This document shows positions 34,082-46,280 of a stretch of DNA of 64,000 nt, one piece after another. Under the pieces are notes generated by a model, which worked only from the letters and a program-made list of their open reading frames with translations, ran no database searches and was not told the DNA's origin. Source of the DNA: Diphasiastrum complanatum (lineage: Eukaryota; Streptophyta; Lycopodiopsida; Lycopodiales; Lycopodiaceae); contig CM055098.1 of the NCBI GenBank assembly GCA_029204225.1, forward strand, positions 700,501 to 764,500. The letters run 5' to 3'. The first letter of the stretch is position 1; each line of letters opens with the position of its first letter. Both the position numbers and the translations under genes were made by a program.

Positions 34082-34590
34082 TTGATAGTCCAAGTGATTG
34101 GATCTACTTTGACCGCACGCTCACAATTCTCAAAAGTAATTTGGTCGGTTCCAGTTATGAGTTACTTGCACAATCGTAACCATGGACATCCCAATAAAAT
34201 TCGATATACATTTGGCGCATCATGTAAGTCCATTACTACAAAAGTAATGACAAATTGTACTCCAGCTATTTTGACAGGTACATCTTCAACCATTCCTCTC
34301 GGACGTGGACTGTTGTTTGATTAGCTAGCTTAATGGCAAAGTGGTAGGCTTCAACTTTGTAAGTCTCCATTTTGCAAATAGCTTGGTTGAAATCAGATTA
34401 ACTCTTGAACCTCCATCAATCACGACTGCTTCTTTACTAAATTGTCTATGTTGTATCGGCATGGTGATGTTTTTCTGCTCACTTTTCCAGGCTACTCCCA
34501 CATTGAGTACTTCGTTTGATTCTTCAAACCTGGCACAAAAAAGTGGCTTCTGACAAACTGATGGGTCCATTTGAGTCAATCTTTAATACT
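34082..34590 (-). pseudogene. Gypsy D protease region
   Basis: FSKEAVVIDGGSRVNLISTK matches the plant gypsy retropepsin variant D-G-G-S-x-V-N. It is preceded by CARFEESNEVLNVGVAWKSE and followed by a stop at 34325. Downstream minus frames carry the rest in broken form. Confidence 0.75.
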
Positions 34591-35463
34591 TATTTTGCTT
34601 TTGGCACCAATTTGAGAAATTCTCCTAGTGTAATATCCATCTTGCTAGACATCATATTCATGATCATTTCCATTTGCAGTGCTTTAGGTTCTGTAATCTT
34701 AAAAGGTTCTTCATGATGGTGTAACTGTGTATTAACATCTGTTCTTGGATCTGCTTGTGGCATAGATGAAGAAGGGACTTCGGCTGCTGCTTTAGTGGCT
34801 TCTAGGGCTTCTTCTTCTTGACTATGTTTAATCCACTGTCTCATATCCTAGTATCTCTTCTTTTCTACTTGTGGTAGGTATATCTATAGTTGGTGTAGAT
34901 TCAACAAGTACTGGATCAACTAGAATGTCTTTTTGTTTCTGAGCTCTAGTAACAACCATCAAAGGTACAGTTGGTTCAGATTGAACGGCTGGCCTTTTCT
35001 TGATCGTAATCATATTCATGGGAGCAGTAACTGGAGGTGGTTTGGGTCTTTCTAGACATTCTTTATAACAGTGTTCATAACCACATTCTCTACAGAATGG
35101 TATAAATTTTCTTTTGTTCAAACATTCAGAAACTCTATGGTTCTCTCCACATGCAAAACATCCAAGTGGTGCTCTAGTCCATTGTCTAGCTGCTTGTTGT
35201 TGCGCGGTAGCATAGATAGCATACTATTCTGAAGGACCACTCTCATGATCATTGCTATAGTTCCATTGCTCATTAGAACGATAAGGCTCTGTTTCCATTA
35301 GATTAGCAGGAGGAGCACTCTGTTCCGTTGGAGCTGACAGAGCTAGTAATTTTGAAAATCCAAGGGCAAAATTGAAAGGCTTTCCGTCAGGACCCTTTGA
35401 ATAAGTAGGTTCTTGATACTGAAGCTTAGCATACCCTTGCTGGATAGTCCAAGTATTAAACAA
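34591..35463 (-). pseudogene. Gypsy D gag C-terminus with zinc fingers
   Basis: Starts GYAKLQYQEPTYSKGPDGKP, then QWTRAPLGCFACGENHRVSE and KFIPFCRECGYEHCYKECLE, a pair of Cys/His knuckles. A Pro-rich tail with VVTRAQKQKDILVDP follows. The plus-strand relative at 36.5-37.1 kb aligns block for block. One TAG (near 35222) and one shift near 34830 break it. Confidence 0.82.
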
Positions 35464-35639
35464 ACAAAAGGTTGTTTCATATCCCTAGAGTTACACAAAT
35501 TACAAATAGTATTCGTCATTCGTTATTTCAATGTTGGACATGCATTCATAGTGTGATTTGCCGCTAGGAGGGTCTATATTATTACTTAATTTTGCATGAA
35601 TGCTGACTCGCTATTGTTGATTTGATGGTGTTTTAGGGA
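35464..35639. other. Axis of the inverted gypsy D pair
   Basis: Short spacer where the minus-strand gag and plus-strand gag of the same family meet. No gene. Confidence 0.6.
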
Positions 35640-37190
35640 CTAGAAATTGTAGCTCCAGTTGCCACAGTCATATTCATTCCCTCCTTAAAATCATTTACAG
35701 ATCCAGTTAGATTTCTTCAGATCTATGCTGAATCCTATGAAGTCTATGACGAAATTTTTCCTCAAGATAAACTTAGATTGTTTCTTATGGCCTTAACAGG
35801 CGCAGCACAAGATTGGTACTATAATCAAGATGAAACTGAGCATACAAATTGGGAGGTTGTTAAAAGAGCCCTTATCACACGGTTCAAACCACGGAAGTTT
35901 ATGGAAGACCCTTTCCTACTTTTAAGTAAAATTAAAATGGGAAAGCGGAAAATGGTTCGAGATTACATTGAACGAGTGAAACGCCTAAGATCTAAGTGCA
36001 AACCTGAGCTGATTAACAAAAATGCCATGATTATGCTATTTTTGTCAGGTCTACCTAAACGGATCAAACATGAGCTGGAACGCCATAATGAGTATGCACT
36101 TTCGCAAAATGCTATGGAAGATACAATTCGGGAGGAGGATGAAGATTCAGATGATGAGCCGAATATCAGTGTGTTGCCTTATACAGCAAGGCAGACTACT
36201 ACGACATCCATCACTATTGCATCAACGAATGCCAACGCTACTGTAGAAATGATGGAAAGGTTGCAGTCACAATTTGATGCAAAGGTTAGAAGAGCACCCC
36301 GTTTGGAAAGGTTGCAGTCACAATTTGATGAGAAGATCAAAGCATTGGAAGATTTCCACGGAAAAGGGAACAAGGAACCTGAGAAGTTTGCAAAGACTAT
36401 TCCTACCAGGGAAAATGTCTGGTGTTCTATTTGCACAGGAAATCACACAGTGAATGAGTGTCTTCAATTGAAAAAATGAATGGAAATCAGTGTATGCCAT
36501 TTGTGTAATTCGCCTGATCATGAGACTGCTTTTTGCAACTTCAACCCTCGGATAATTCAGCAACTGGGATATCGAGAACCACAGTATGGAGGAAATCCAG
36601 CAGCAAGACCTCGACAATTTGCTCTTGGATACCCGAAATGTTTAGCCTTACTTGCTCCACCAAAGCACTCGTTCCTCCTGCCAATTTGATGGAACCAGAG
36701 CCATACATAAGTACCGAACAATGGAACTATGGTACTAATCAATCAAGTGGATCTTCAGGTGGATCTTCAGAAATATATGCTATTTATGCTACCGTGCAAT
36801 AACAAGCCTCTAGAAATTGGACCAGAGCACCATTTGGATGCTTTGCATGTGGAAAAAATCACAGAGTTGCAGAATGTCCAAATAAAGAGAAATTTGTACC
36901 ATTCTGTTGTGACTGTGGTTATGGGCATTGCTATAAAGACTGTCTAGCAAGACTGAAGCTACCACCAGCTACAACTCTTGTAAATTTGATAACAATCAAG
37001 CGAAGACCAGTAGCTTAGAATAAATCAAGTGTACCCTTGATGGTGATCACTAGAGCACAGAAGCAGAAAGAACCAGTAGTGGATCCAGTACCTGCTGATT
37101 TTATACCATTGAACGATATACCAACATCATCGGGAGTCTATCCAAATCTTCATGTAGAAAAAAAAAGATATCAGGATATGAGGCAGTTGT
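35640..37190 (+). pseudogene. Gypsy D-family gag, plus strand
   Basis: The frame at 35778-36479 is a retrotransposon gag domain: DKLRLFLMALTGAAQDWYYN, RALITRFKPRKFMEDPFLLL, VRDYIERVKRLRSKCKPELI and FLSGLPKRIKHELE. It is followed by an internal 17-residue duplication (ERLQSQFD-A/E-K) and zinc-finger blocks C-S-I-C-T-G-N-H-T-V-N-E-C, C-H-L-C, CFACGKNHRVAEC and CCDCGYGHCYKDC to about 36950. Stops occur at 36477, 36685 and near 37017. It stops at 37197, where the LTR of element E begins. It overlaps element D in content, but in reverse orientation. Confidence 0.88.
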
Positions 37191-37197
37191 TGTGGGT

Positions 37198-38008
<811 letters not shown>

Positions 38009-38009
38009 A

Positions 38010-38027
38010 TGGCGCCGTTGTCAGGGA
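38010..38027 (+). other. Primer binding site of element E, tRNA-Asp
   Basis: TGGCGCCGTTGTCAGGGA, two mismatches from the exact tRNA-Asp site seen at 3665. Confidence 0.85.
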
Positions 38028-38249
38028 GCGCCACACACCAACTTCGTCGCATAGCTCTCTCTCTCTCTACTCTCTCTCCTCTCCCTCTTTTTTTTTCTTC
38101 TCTCTCACCATTCTTTTTTCACACAAAAAAATCAGAGTTTTTTGAGTTAGATTAGTGTGATTTCGTGTTAGTTTTGTCATTTTTTTTTGAGATTTTGTCG
38201 TTTTTTGTGATTTTTTTTGCTTGTACGAAAAAAAATACAAACTAAAAAA

Positions 38250-38640
38250 ACTGGAAAAGAACCTAAGCCTGGCTGGTGAGCGACTCTATCTTTCAGATAG
38301 CCTCCTCTCACAACTGCAACAATTCTTTTCCTTTTAAAATCAAAAATTGGAAGAGAACCTAAGCCTCGTTGGTGAGTGACTCTATCTTTCAGATAGCCTC
38401 CTCCCACGACTGCGACGGTTCTATTCCCTTTAAAACTAAAAATTGGAAAAGAACCTAAGCCTCGCTGGTGAGTGACTCTATCTTTCAGATAGCCTCCTCC
38501 CACGACTACGACGGTTGTATTCCTTTAAAAAAAAAAAAATCAGAAAAGAACCTAAGCCTCGCTGGTGAGCGACTCTATCTTTCAGATAGCCTCCTCCCAC
38601 AACTGCGACGGCTCTATTCCCTTAAAAAAGAGAGAACCGT
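38250..38640. repeat. 96-bp tandem repeat, four copies
   Basis: Units begin at ACCTAAGCC in 38261, 38357, 38453 and 38550 (periods 96, 96, 97). Each holds CTATCTTTCAGATAG, a 5-bp stem with a 5-base loop. A decayed fifth copy (AGCCCAAGCCTCTTTGATGAG) starts near 38786. The array lies in the untranslated leader of element E. As 96 is divisible by three, chance open frames run through it. Confidence 0.92.
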
Positions 38641-39084
38641 AAAAAAAAAAGATCTTAACAAAAAAGGAGAAGATCATAAGAAAAAAAAATCGTAAAAAGA
38701 AAAAAAAGTCGTAAGAAAAAAAATCGTAAAAAAAAAAATCGTAAAAAAAAAGACCGTAGAAAAACAACTCCAAAAATAATTGTAGCCCAAGCCTCTTTGA
38801 TGAGTGGCCTCCATATCAGTTACCATCCATCCTTCATTTTCATTTTTCTTGTCCATCTCTCTTTCATCCGCTCTCTCATCTGTTAAATCCATACCGGTCT
38901 TATTTATCCATCGTTACTGATCAATCCTCTTTACTTACTCTTTTCTCTTCTTTCTCTTCCTCTTCTTCTTCTTCTTCTTCTTCTTCTTCACAAAAAAAAA
39001 AAAAGGGTCGGAACACCAGCATCATTGTGCGGACCTTGAAGCAATCCACCAACCAGCTTCTTTGCGACATTCTAGTGCTGAGCT
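38641..39084. other. Leader of element E, A-rich and CTT-rich
   Basis: A-rich runs with ATCGTAA interruptions (38640-38775), then pyrimidine stretches and (TTC)n near 38950-38990. No gene. Confidence 0.7.
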
Positions 39085-40480
39085 ATGGAGACCATCCTTG
39101 CAAAATTGTCTAAGTTGCAGAAGTTCCCTAATGAGACAATTAGAGACTACACTAATCGGATCTATCAAATTGCTGAATCATCGGATGGAGAATCAGAGGA
39201 ACTAGAATCTTCAACAAGTGATGATCAAACAAGAATGGAAACTTGTGGAAGGCAACTAAGTGGAGCAGAGTCAAGTGGATCAAGTGCAACAGAAGACCAA
39301 TGACCTTGCACTTCAAGTTGTCAACAAGCTTATGCTCGCTCAGTTAAGTTTTTTGCCTTCCGCTTTGGAGATCATCCAAGCACAAGGTGTCCAATCAAGA
39401 ATCTGCGCTTCTCACAAGGACAAAATGCAAAGCGGCAAGTTCTACGGCCAGATTCAAGAATTCAATGGTCAGAAGCAGAATCAAGCCGACAAGGAGCTCA
39501 TCTGAAGGATGGATGTCAAACTGATCCATCTAAATCACGAGTTTCTTCAACAGCCAGTGGCAAGGTGGAAGTATTGGTCATGTCATCTTGCATGTCTCCG
39601 AACTCCAAGGAAGACCACAATAGCCTACCAGTTTATTTTGTACAAGATCCTAAGGGGAATCTATTACCAATGTATGCCTATCAACTTAGAGGCGATGGTA
39701 TATTGCACTCGGTAAGATGCTATGGATGTGGAGGAAACCATCGTCGAGCCGAATGTCCACATTGAGGGGATCCATCAACATTCGAACCTTGTTGTGCACA
39801 ATGCAGAGTCAATCATCCATGCCGAGATTGTCCGATGAGAAATTCACAAATAGCCAGGAGTGACATGCACCTGTGGTGACCCTTCCACCTCGAACACACT
39901 ATAAAAGAAAAATCCTAGTGCCACCGGGTTATGAAACGAGTGAGGAAGAAGGCAATTTGACAAAAGTCCCAAGGCACATAGATACACCCACGAGCAAACC
40001 GACAACAACATCACAGAAGCAAGAGCTAGCAGAATCCATCAAGCCAATGGTAACTGAGGAAGTCAAGAAATTGGCAACAAACAAAGTCTAGCGAATTTTA
40101 CCAAGTCTCTTGGCGCAATCAATGCAGAGAATTTTGAGTGATGAATTACAAAGGGAATCTGTGGTTACAAAGCAACTTGAAGGCAGATCAGCACAAGATC
40201 CAAGAAAAAGCACAATCACGCAGCCTTTAGATGGGAAGTACAATTACCAGGGGAAGACTAAAGTTGATGATTGCCTCTCAACGAGCAAGATTCAACTAAA
40301 GTCTCATTGTTCCACAATGCAACAGCCCAAACCAATGCCAAACCCGGTATATCCATTCTCAAAAGGCCAAATCCAAATAATCCAAGCCCAAATAGGCCTC
40401 CAATACAGCAAGCACCAGTGCTCACAACGACAAAACCTTGTCCTCAATTTGTAAGACTGACTACGGAGGAAAGTCGTTAG
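39085..40480 (+). pseudogene. Element E gag relic with zinc fingers
   Basis: METILAKLSKLQKFPNETIR (39085) resembles the end of a gag core. Further frames give a Cys/His knuckle, C-Y-G-C-G-G-N-H-R-R-A-E-C-P-H (about 39717-39762), and after a TGA C-C-A-Q-C-R-V-N-H-P-C-R-D-C (about 39792-39830). Then come Lys/Glu/Pro-rich segments with PTTTSQKQELAESIKP and a Gln/Pro-rich tail to about 40480. Many stops; no protease or RT follows. The proteins differ from gypsy D gag but share its two-knuckle plan. Confidence 0.65.
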
Positions 40481-40884
40481 GTTCAAGCATACCACTACCT
40501 GGATCGACAAAGTAGTCAAACGAGTATGCCCGTATCCACATTATGAATTGGGAGAGCCTCTAACGTTGGGACCAGTTGTGCCAATCTATGAGGATCCAGT
40601 TTTATCTTGGGATACTCTAATGGAATGCCTCAACTATCCAATTGTTGATGAACAAGGTTATCCGGAATGGCCACCAAACCCTTATGGGTATTATTGAAAA
40701 TCTAGCAAGTCTCGGTTCTTGCTAATCATCCACTAATAAAGCCTCAGATTTTACGTAAGCGAATTCTATCCACGCTTTTCCTGAAGCAGCCATGTCCCAG
40801 CAATAAAAGAACCGACAATAGCGCCCCTTCACGACAGTTGCAGCCTAGTGCTGAGGGACTGGCACTACTTTGGGTCGTGGACCC
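40481..40884. other. Decayed retroelement sequence
   Basis: Stop-rich; a frame with PYPHYELGEPLTLGPVVPIY is weakly protein-like, but no family is recognised. Confidence 0.4.
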
Positions 40885-40990
40885 ACTTGTATTGTATCAT
40901 CTTTCATTCTTGTTCTACTAAAACTCTCTTGGTTTCTCCATCTCCATCTCTCTCTCTCTTTCTCCTCTCTCTCTCTCTTTCCCCTACATG
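40885..40990 (+). repeat. Fragment of the element E LTR
   Basis: TTGTATTGTATCATC through AAACTCTCTTGGTTTCTCC and CT-rich tracts repeats 37627-37730 almost exactly. It lies between two stretches of decayed coding-like DNA. Confidence 0.85.
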
Positions 40991-41900
40991 CCAAGAAGAT
41001 GTACTAATGGATACAGGGCTGGATTCGAGCATCAACCAGGGGAGAGCTCCAAAAATACCAGAACAATCACCAATTTTATCGGCAGTGCAAGCGGGTCCAT
41101 CCTCATCAAGGACCACACCACTATTCAGAAGGCCCATCAGCGTTGAGGACCAGATCCAAAGCTTCTTATCGTAACATCCGCATGACTCCTCGTGTGGTGG
41201 ATGGGTTCTTAAGTTCAAGACCTTCGAGATAGAGGCCGACAAAGAGTTGGACAAAATACCTGCATTGGGAGAGCAGCCAGCATGGAGAATTACCATTTTT
41301 GAGAAAACTCCGGAATCAATCAAGAGTTATGTGGCCAACCCTCGCCAATTGCAGGTCGATCCTTATTATGTGCCAATGCCGAGAAGGAATAAATGAAAAG
41401 ATTTTGGGATTGGCTATGGACAAGATCACCATCCATACGTCCAATTGGCCAATCATCCATCAACCCTATAACTGGACAATATCAGTGAACTTCCACCGGG
41501 CTTTACAAGCATACCAAAGAGAGTATGTCCACTCTCCAGATCCGACAGTGCGACAATCGACACTGTTTGCAAAAGATCTAACTCTGTTGACATCAGTGGC
41601 AACCAAATGGGACAATGGCCTCCCTCCTCTGATATTCGATCCAAATAAGCCGATGGCCTCAAAGAATATCAAAGATCAGCTGTCGATTGTTCATTTATAC
41701 TTTCGTGCAGCAATGATGGGATTCTCCTAGAAATCTTGCTTCACATCTTGGACGACCTCAAAGTGGATTATCGGAGCTCATCGTTGTTTTCTACACCACA
41801 ATTTGGATTTTAATACTGCCCGTCTCGACTTTATGGAGAAGGTGCAGTACCATTTAATAAAGATTTGGCGCGAAGCCCATAAAAGTCCCCAATAACTGCA
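40991..41900 (+). pseudogene. Unrecognised coding-like block
   Basis: A frame set including LMDTGLDSSINQGRAPKIPE, SFLS, then (after TAA) KFKTFEIEADKELDKIPALG, ITIFEKTPESIKSYVANPRQ and LQVDPYYVPMPRRN, with further segments to about 41815 (DDLKVDYRSSSLFSTPQFGF). Composition is protein-like across frame changes, suggesting one decayed gene or an extra ORF of a gypsy element. I do not recognise the family. It follows directly on the LTR fragment. Confidence 0.4.
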
Positions 41901-42483
41901 TCTCGCAGCTGTCAAAAATGTCATGTTAGTGAATAAAGTTGGGTTTCCCTCCAATTTGGATGGTTCTCACTCTTTTTTAAATTTGAATAATTAGGGAGGC
42001 AGAAATGGACCAATAGGATTCAGAGGCTAGGGTCTTCCTCTCTACTAGACCAACTCGAGTTCCTACATATGTCTATTTCCTCATTTCAAAAGCAGATTGG
42101 TTCTCTTCAAAAATGTATTATGAATGTCCTTGCTCTCTATCACTTTTCCTTCATCTCTCATGCTTTATTTGGTTTTTGCTAATTGTTGGATCTGAATGTT
42201 ATTGGGATTGTATGTTATTATACTTTTTATGAGGGAGAAAGGGAGAGAGAGAAAGAGTAAGCTATCTTTGTTGTGGATGCGTAGTGTTAATGGATGTGTA
42301 GTGTTAATGGTTAGGGTTAATGGATGTTAGAGTTAGATTTGGATCCTCTATTCATGTTGAAATCTGAACTATACTATCGCTCTCATGAGAACGAACCTAC
42401 GCGTGACAACTAACTTCATCTCTTTGATGCTAGATTGACTAGATCTTGGATTCATGTTAGGCAAGGAAAAAAACCCACTACAC
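41901..42483. other. No gene recognised
   Basis: AT-rich, stop-rich; includes a short duplication of GTGTAGTGTTAATGG near 42275-42310. Confidence 0.5.
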
Positions 42484-42680
42484 TTCCTTGGTGTCCTCTG
42501 ACAGGCAGGACATAAACTACAATGATATCAGTTCCCTCTGCCTGATTTGGGTTTGAAACAAAATGTGAACATCCAAGAAAATGCCCAAGAAGCCTGATAA
42601 CAGGCTATACCATTCTTGAAAACATCAAAGGCAAGAAATAAATAGCTAACAGATCCTCTGGAGCAGGGGATTTATCAACA
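42484..42680 (+). repeat. LTR family C, 3' end fragment
   Basis: About 90% like 44656-44854 and ending GGGGATTTATCAACA. With 43569-44854 it brackets a short internal region, as in an internally deleted element. Confidence 0.8.
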
Positions 42681-43568
42681 TTTGTCCTGTTGTCGCTTGC
42701 ACTACCACACATCATCTATCCATGTAGCTGCAACACAATCAATGCTCAATCACTGCCCCTGTTCTCTGAATCTTTTCTCATAGTTCTGAGTTCTTCCAGA
42801 CCTCTCATAATCCATAGTCTGCAGAAGCACCAATCCAATCCTTCTGACTATGAAACACACCTGAGGATCTACACACGCCCTGCAAACCTACCTCCACTTC
42901 GTTCTTTCATCCACCATCCACCGCATCCCTCTCAACTCCATCAGCCTACATGCTAACGAGTTACCATGTTTCACCCTTTCCTTCACACTCCTTTACGCCT
43001 CTCCGTCCTTCCGTCACCCTCTCAACCGATCAGCTTTGAACATCACAGTTGGAGTTGCTTAATCAACAACATCAACTGCAAATGGAGAAACTCACCAATG
43101 ATTTTCAAACTACCCTGAAGTCTATCCAACGCAGTATGCCTGGTCAGCCAAACCCTGCATAGGTACCTTATAGACGAAAACCAATAGGGTGCCCACACTG
43201 TCGGGCCATGCATCATGTTGATGTTTGTCCTTCATCTTAGTCTATCCAAGCACATGCCATCCAACAATATGAATACCAACCGTCACAGTCTGGACATTCC
43301 TTGACTTATCATGAATACCCACCAAACACCCAGAAGCAGAATGGAGGATACAGACCTCCAAGAAGTTAGAATCTGCCAAGAAACCAGTGGCAGATGCAAA
43401 AAAGACAAAGGAGAAGTGCTCAAGCATGCAGAGTTGTGAAGTTGTTGGGAGCTCTCCAATTTTGAAGATGTTAACCATCTACAATAATAGGACATTTTGG
43501 CTAAATTGCGGCAAATTGCGAAAAGCAATTTTTTTATAAAGACTGGCAATGATAAGCACTTGGTTTTA
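42681..43568 (+). pseudogene. Internal remnant of family C element with gag knuckle
   Basis: Between the two family C LTR ends. Near 43035-43160 the frame reads QLELLNQQHQLQMEKLTNDF, gag-like. Near 43165-43240 it reads P-I-G-C-P-H-C-R-A-M-H-H-V-D-V-C-P, a Cys/His knuckle, then a TAG. No polymerase genes. The upstream part (42690-43020) is unassigned. Confidence 0.5.
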
Positions 43569-44854
43569 TGCAAGCGAACGAGGATCTATGCTTTTCCAAG
43601 TGACATTCGAAGACGCCAATGCCAATAGCGGAGCAATGTCATCCAATATGAGTTGCAGTGGGTCCTGCAATACATTAGGGGTGGGATGATGTTGGCTGAT
43701 TCTGACGAATCTCCAAGATACTCGGCTAGAGCTATCCAAGAGCACCTCTCACCTTAGACCAAGGAGGTTTCTGAGAAGACGAGATGAACGAAGACTGAAA
43801 GCCGAGTATGAGAGTCGAGGAATACTAGTTAGTACTGTCAAGTAGAAACTATGTAAGCCTCATGGTGAATCCCGAAAGATGGAATGACCATGTAGGAACT
43901 AGTATTTCTAGGCAAAGTAATAAATGCAAGTAGACCCCGCTTAAAGAAAGTAGAGTGAGCCACCTTTTGATGGTGACCTCTAGTGGAGAGCATAATTCCA
44001 CTTGTAATTTGTGAAATGTGGAAATGCCACTAGGATGCCACCTACGGAGCTCTCTTGCTTATTTAAGAGATTCCCTCTTTGAGAAGAGGAGCTTTTTATG
44101 CATTGTATCTACTCCATGTCCAAATGAGAAGAGCCTCCACGAGTTTTGATACAACACTAAGCTCCTTGATCATGGTGGTTTTCTTGAGTGATGCTCCTAT
44201 GATCATGCCCTTCCATCCCTTGTGTATGGTTGTGGATTTTAGAGTGGATTAGTTTTCTTGCTTTCCTAGTTGTGGATTAGATTTCCTTTCTTGTTTGTGG
44301 ATTAATGTAGGGATCAACATCCAGGTAAACTAAATAGGCTGGGTTTGTGATGTAATTCTTGCATATCCTCTTACAACCATATTTTTGATGTTTTGGGCTA
44401 TCCAAGAATCAAGAAATGAGTGTTTCTTGATCTTGGACTGCTAAAATGTTGCCTAGTTTAGTTCATTTCTTGTTCTTGTTTGGTGGAATGTATGTGTAGA
44501 ATAGTTTTAGTGTTTAGGATCCGATTATAACTCGTTTTGCAGCAAGGTAGTAGTAGAATCATGATTTGTTCACCTGGATTGTATGCTGATCTGTAGGTTG
44601 AACGGTTTGATTACATGTTTGGTTGTAAATGCATGTGATTCAAGTGCAAGAGTGACCTTCTTTGGTGTCCTCTAACATGCAGGACATAAACTACAACAAT
44701 ATCAGTTCCCTCCACCTGATTTGGGCTTGAAACAAAACGTGAACGTCCAAGAAATTGCCCAAGAAGTCTGATAACATGCAAAGCCATTCTTGAAAACATC
44801 AGAAGCACGAAATAAATAGCCAACAAATCCTCTGAAGCAGGGGATTTGTCAACA
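43569..44854 (+). repeat. LTR family C, copy 2
   Basis: Starts TGCAAGCGAACGAGG, ends GGGGATTTGTCAACA, and is colinear with 28507-29803. It carries the same TTATTTAAGAG box near 44058. Confidence 0.85.
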
Positions 44855-45390
44855 ATGAATAATAAAAGTTCTCATATAAAGCCTAAAATTGTAGAGGGCT
44901 TGATAATGAACGTACAAGAATTCCTAGATAAAACATTAATCCAAGGTGTCAATGATTTGTTGAGATAAGCAGGGAAGTGTATGGTACAATTATCAAACTT
45001 ATTAAAGAAGCATTTAAGCAGGCTTGTATTAAGAAGGTTCCTCTTCCAAGGTCATATCGTTTAAAGCATGAGAGAAATAAGCTAAATACAAGAACGCTAA
45101 AAGTTATAGGCATTGCATTTCATGTTGAAGAGACATATCAGACCGGAGGAAGATCTATTTCATACAATCCATCAAACAATCTAATTGTTGACTTAAATAA
45201 ATTATTGAGATATATGATTAGTTTCCATGACATCATAGTGGAAAAGGTAATTGGTGAAATAATCATAGTACTTAAATTAGATGAGTCAGAAATAGTTAAA
45301 GGGCAAAAGATGGAGAGGGTTAGTATAACTCTCATGAATGGTGCCCTTGCACAATCAATTGATCAAGTAGATTTTAACTTCAGTGTTTAG
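44855..45390 (+). pseudogene. Unrecognised conserved-looking ORF
   Basis: The open frame 44977-45390 (about 137 codons, no ATG at its start) reads VYGTIIKLIKEAFKQACIKK, VPLPRSYRLKHERNKL, FHVEETYQTGGRSISYNPSN, and ends QSIDQVDFNFSV. After the stop the same frame reads SENDIWWLVAF, so the stop is probably internal. Upstream, the frame MNNKSSHIKPKIVEGLIMNV (44859) is joined after a stop and shift. Composition is protein-like, mixed alpha/beta by eye. It is not a gag, PR, RT, RNase H or IN that I recognise. It sits between an LTR and a gypsy RNase H. Confidence 0.4.
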
Positions 45391-45479
45391 TCAGAGAACG
45401 ATATTTGGTGGTTGGTAGCTTTTCAGGTATTCTTACTCATTCATTAACAAAATGTGTATCAAATTTGTGATTATATTGT

Positions 45480-46280
45480 TTAACATTGTCTTCTTCAATA
45501 GACTCTTTACCAAGATGATAGACCTGTGGCTTTCGAAAGGAAGAAATTGGACCCGACTCAAAGTAGATATTCTACTTATGAGAAGGAACTTTTTGCTGTC
45601 ATCTCATGTGTTAAAGATCAGGAGACATTATTTATACGGATCTAAATTCATGGTTATGACAGATCATGAGTCTCTTAAGTCTATCTGTGATGCCTCGGAC
45701 CTTAGGGGTCGAAAGGCCCATTGGTCGGAACTCATTCAGGAGTTTGAATTTGACATTAAGTGTCGTCAAGGTATGTTGAATTGTGTTGTTGATGCTTTGA
45801 GCCGGATTGGAGAGATTAATCAGTTATGCTTTGCTGAGTTCCAATCTGAGTTGTATCTTTCTCTACGAGAACTTTATCAAACCGATGAGTTTTTCGGTCG
45901 TATTTGGCAAGAAGTCTTGGCAGGAACCTCTATTGTGAGAATGCCAGCACAAATTACCAGCTTCTACCAGTCGTTTCTACTAATATCTCAATAACGTGCA
46001 GCTTCCAGTAGTCATTCCCACTGTTGTTTCAATGATAGTTTTGCAGATCTGCATGTGACAGCAGTCGCAGTCGGTTCTAATCAATTCTCACTTGAATCAT
46101 CTTGGAAAGCAGGATTCCAAGAAGTCTCGCGAAGAGAAGATACTTGATGATTATTCCAATAGGAATGGTTTACTTGTTTGTGGAGGAAAAGTTTGTGTAC
46201 CAAATATCGCAAACGTTAGGGCCCAAATCTCGCACGAGTTCCATGATAGCCCCAATGCGGGACATTCCAACTTGTCTATG
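45480..46280 (+). pseudogene. Gypsy F RNase H and start of integrase
   Basis: LYQDDRPVAFERKKLDPTQS and YSTYEKELFAVISCVK (catalytic Glu) lie near 45502-45620. After a frame change comes RHYLYGSKFMVMTDHESLKS (catalytic Asp), then WSELIQEFEFDIKCRQGMLN with VVDALSRIG. The integrase start has EEKILDDYSNRNGLLVCGGK and ISHEFHDSPNAGHSN (His of the HHCC finger) to about 46275. The proteins differ from gypsy D and look closer to the chromodomain type. Confidence 0.88.

Larger units (their letters stand above)
30600..35463 (-). mobile_element. Ty3/gypsy element D, minus strand, LTRs not found
   Basis: Minus-strand order: gag zinc fingers, protease, RT, RNase H, integrase, the gypsy order. The proteins resemble the non-chromodomain (Tat/Ogre-like) side of plant gypsy, with a D-G-G protease motif and no chromodomain. 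No flanking LTR pair was found. It meets a plus-strand copy of the same family head-to-head near 35.5 kb. Stops and shifts occur throughout. Confidence 0.88.

Noticed and set aside
38250-38640. The 96-bp repeat as a protein repeat
   Set aside because: It lies between a primer site and gag, is followed by A-rich DNA, and is open only because 96 is divisible by three.
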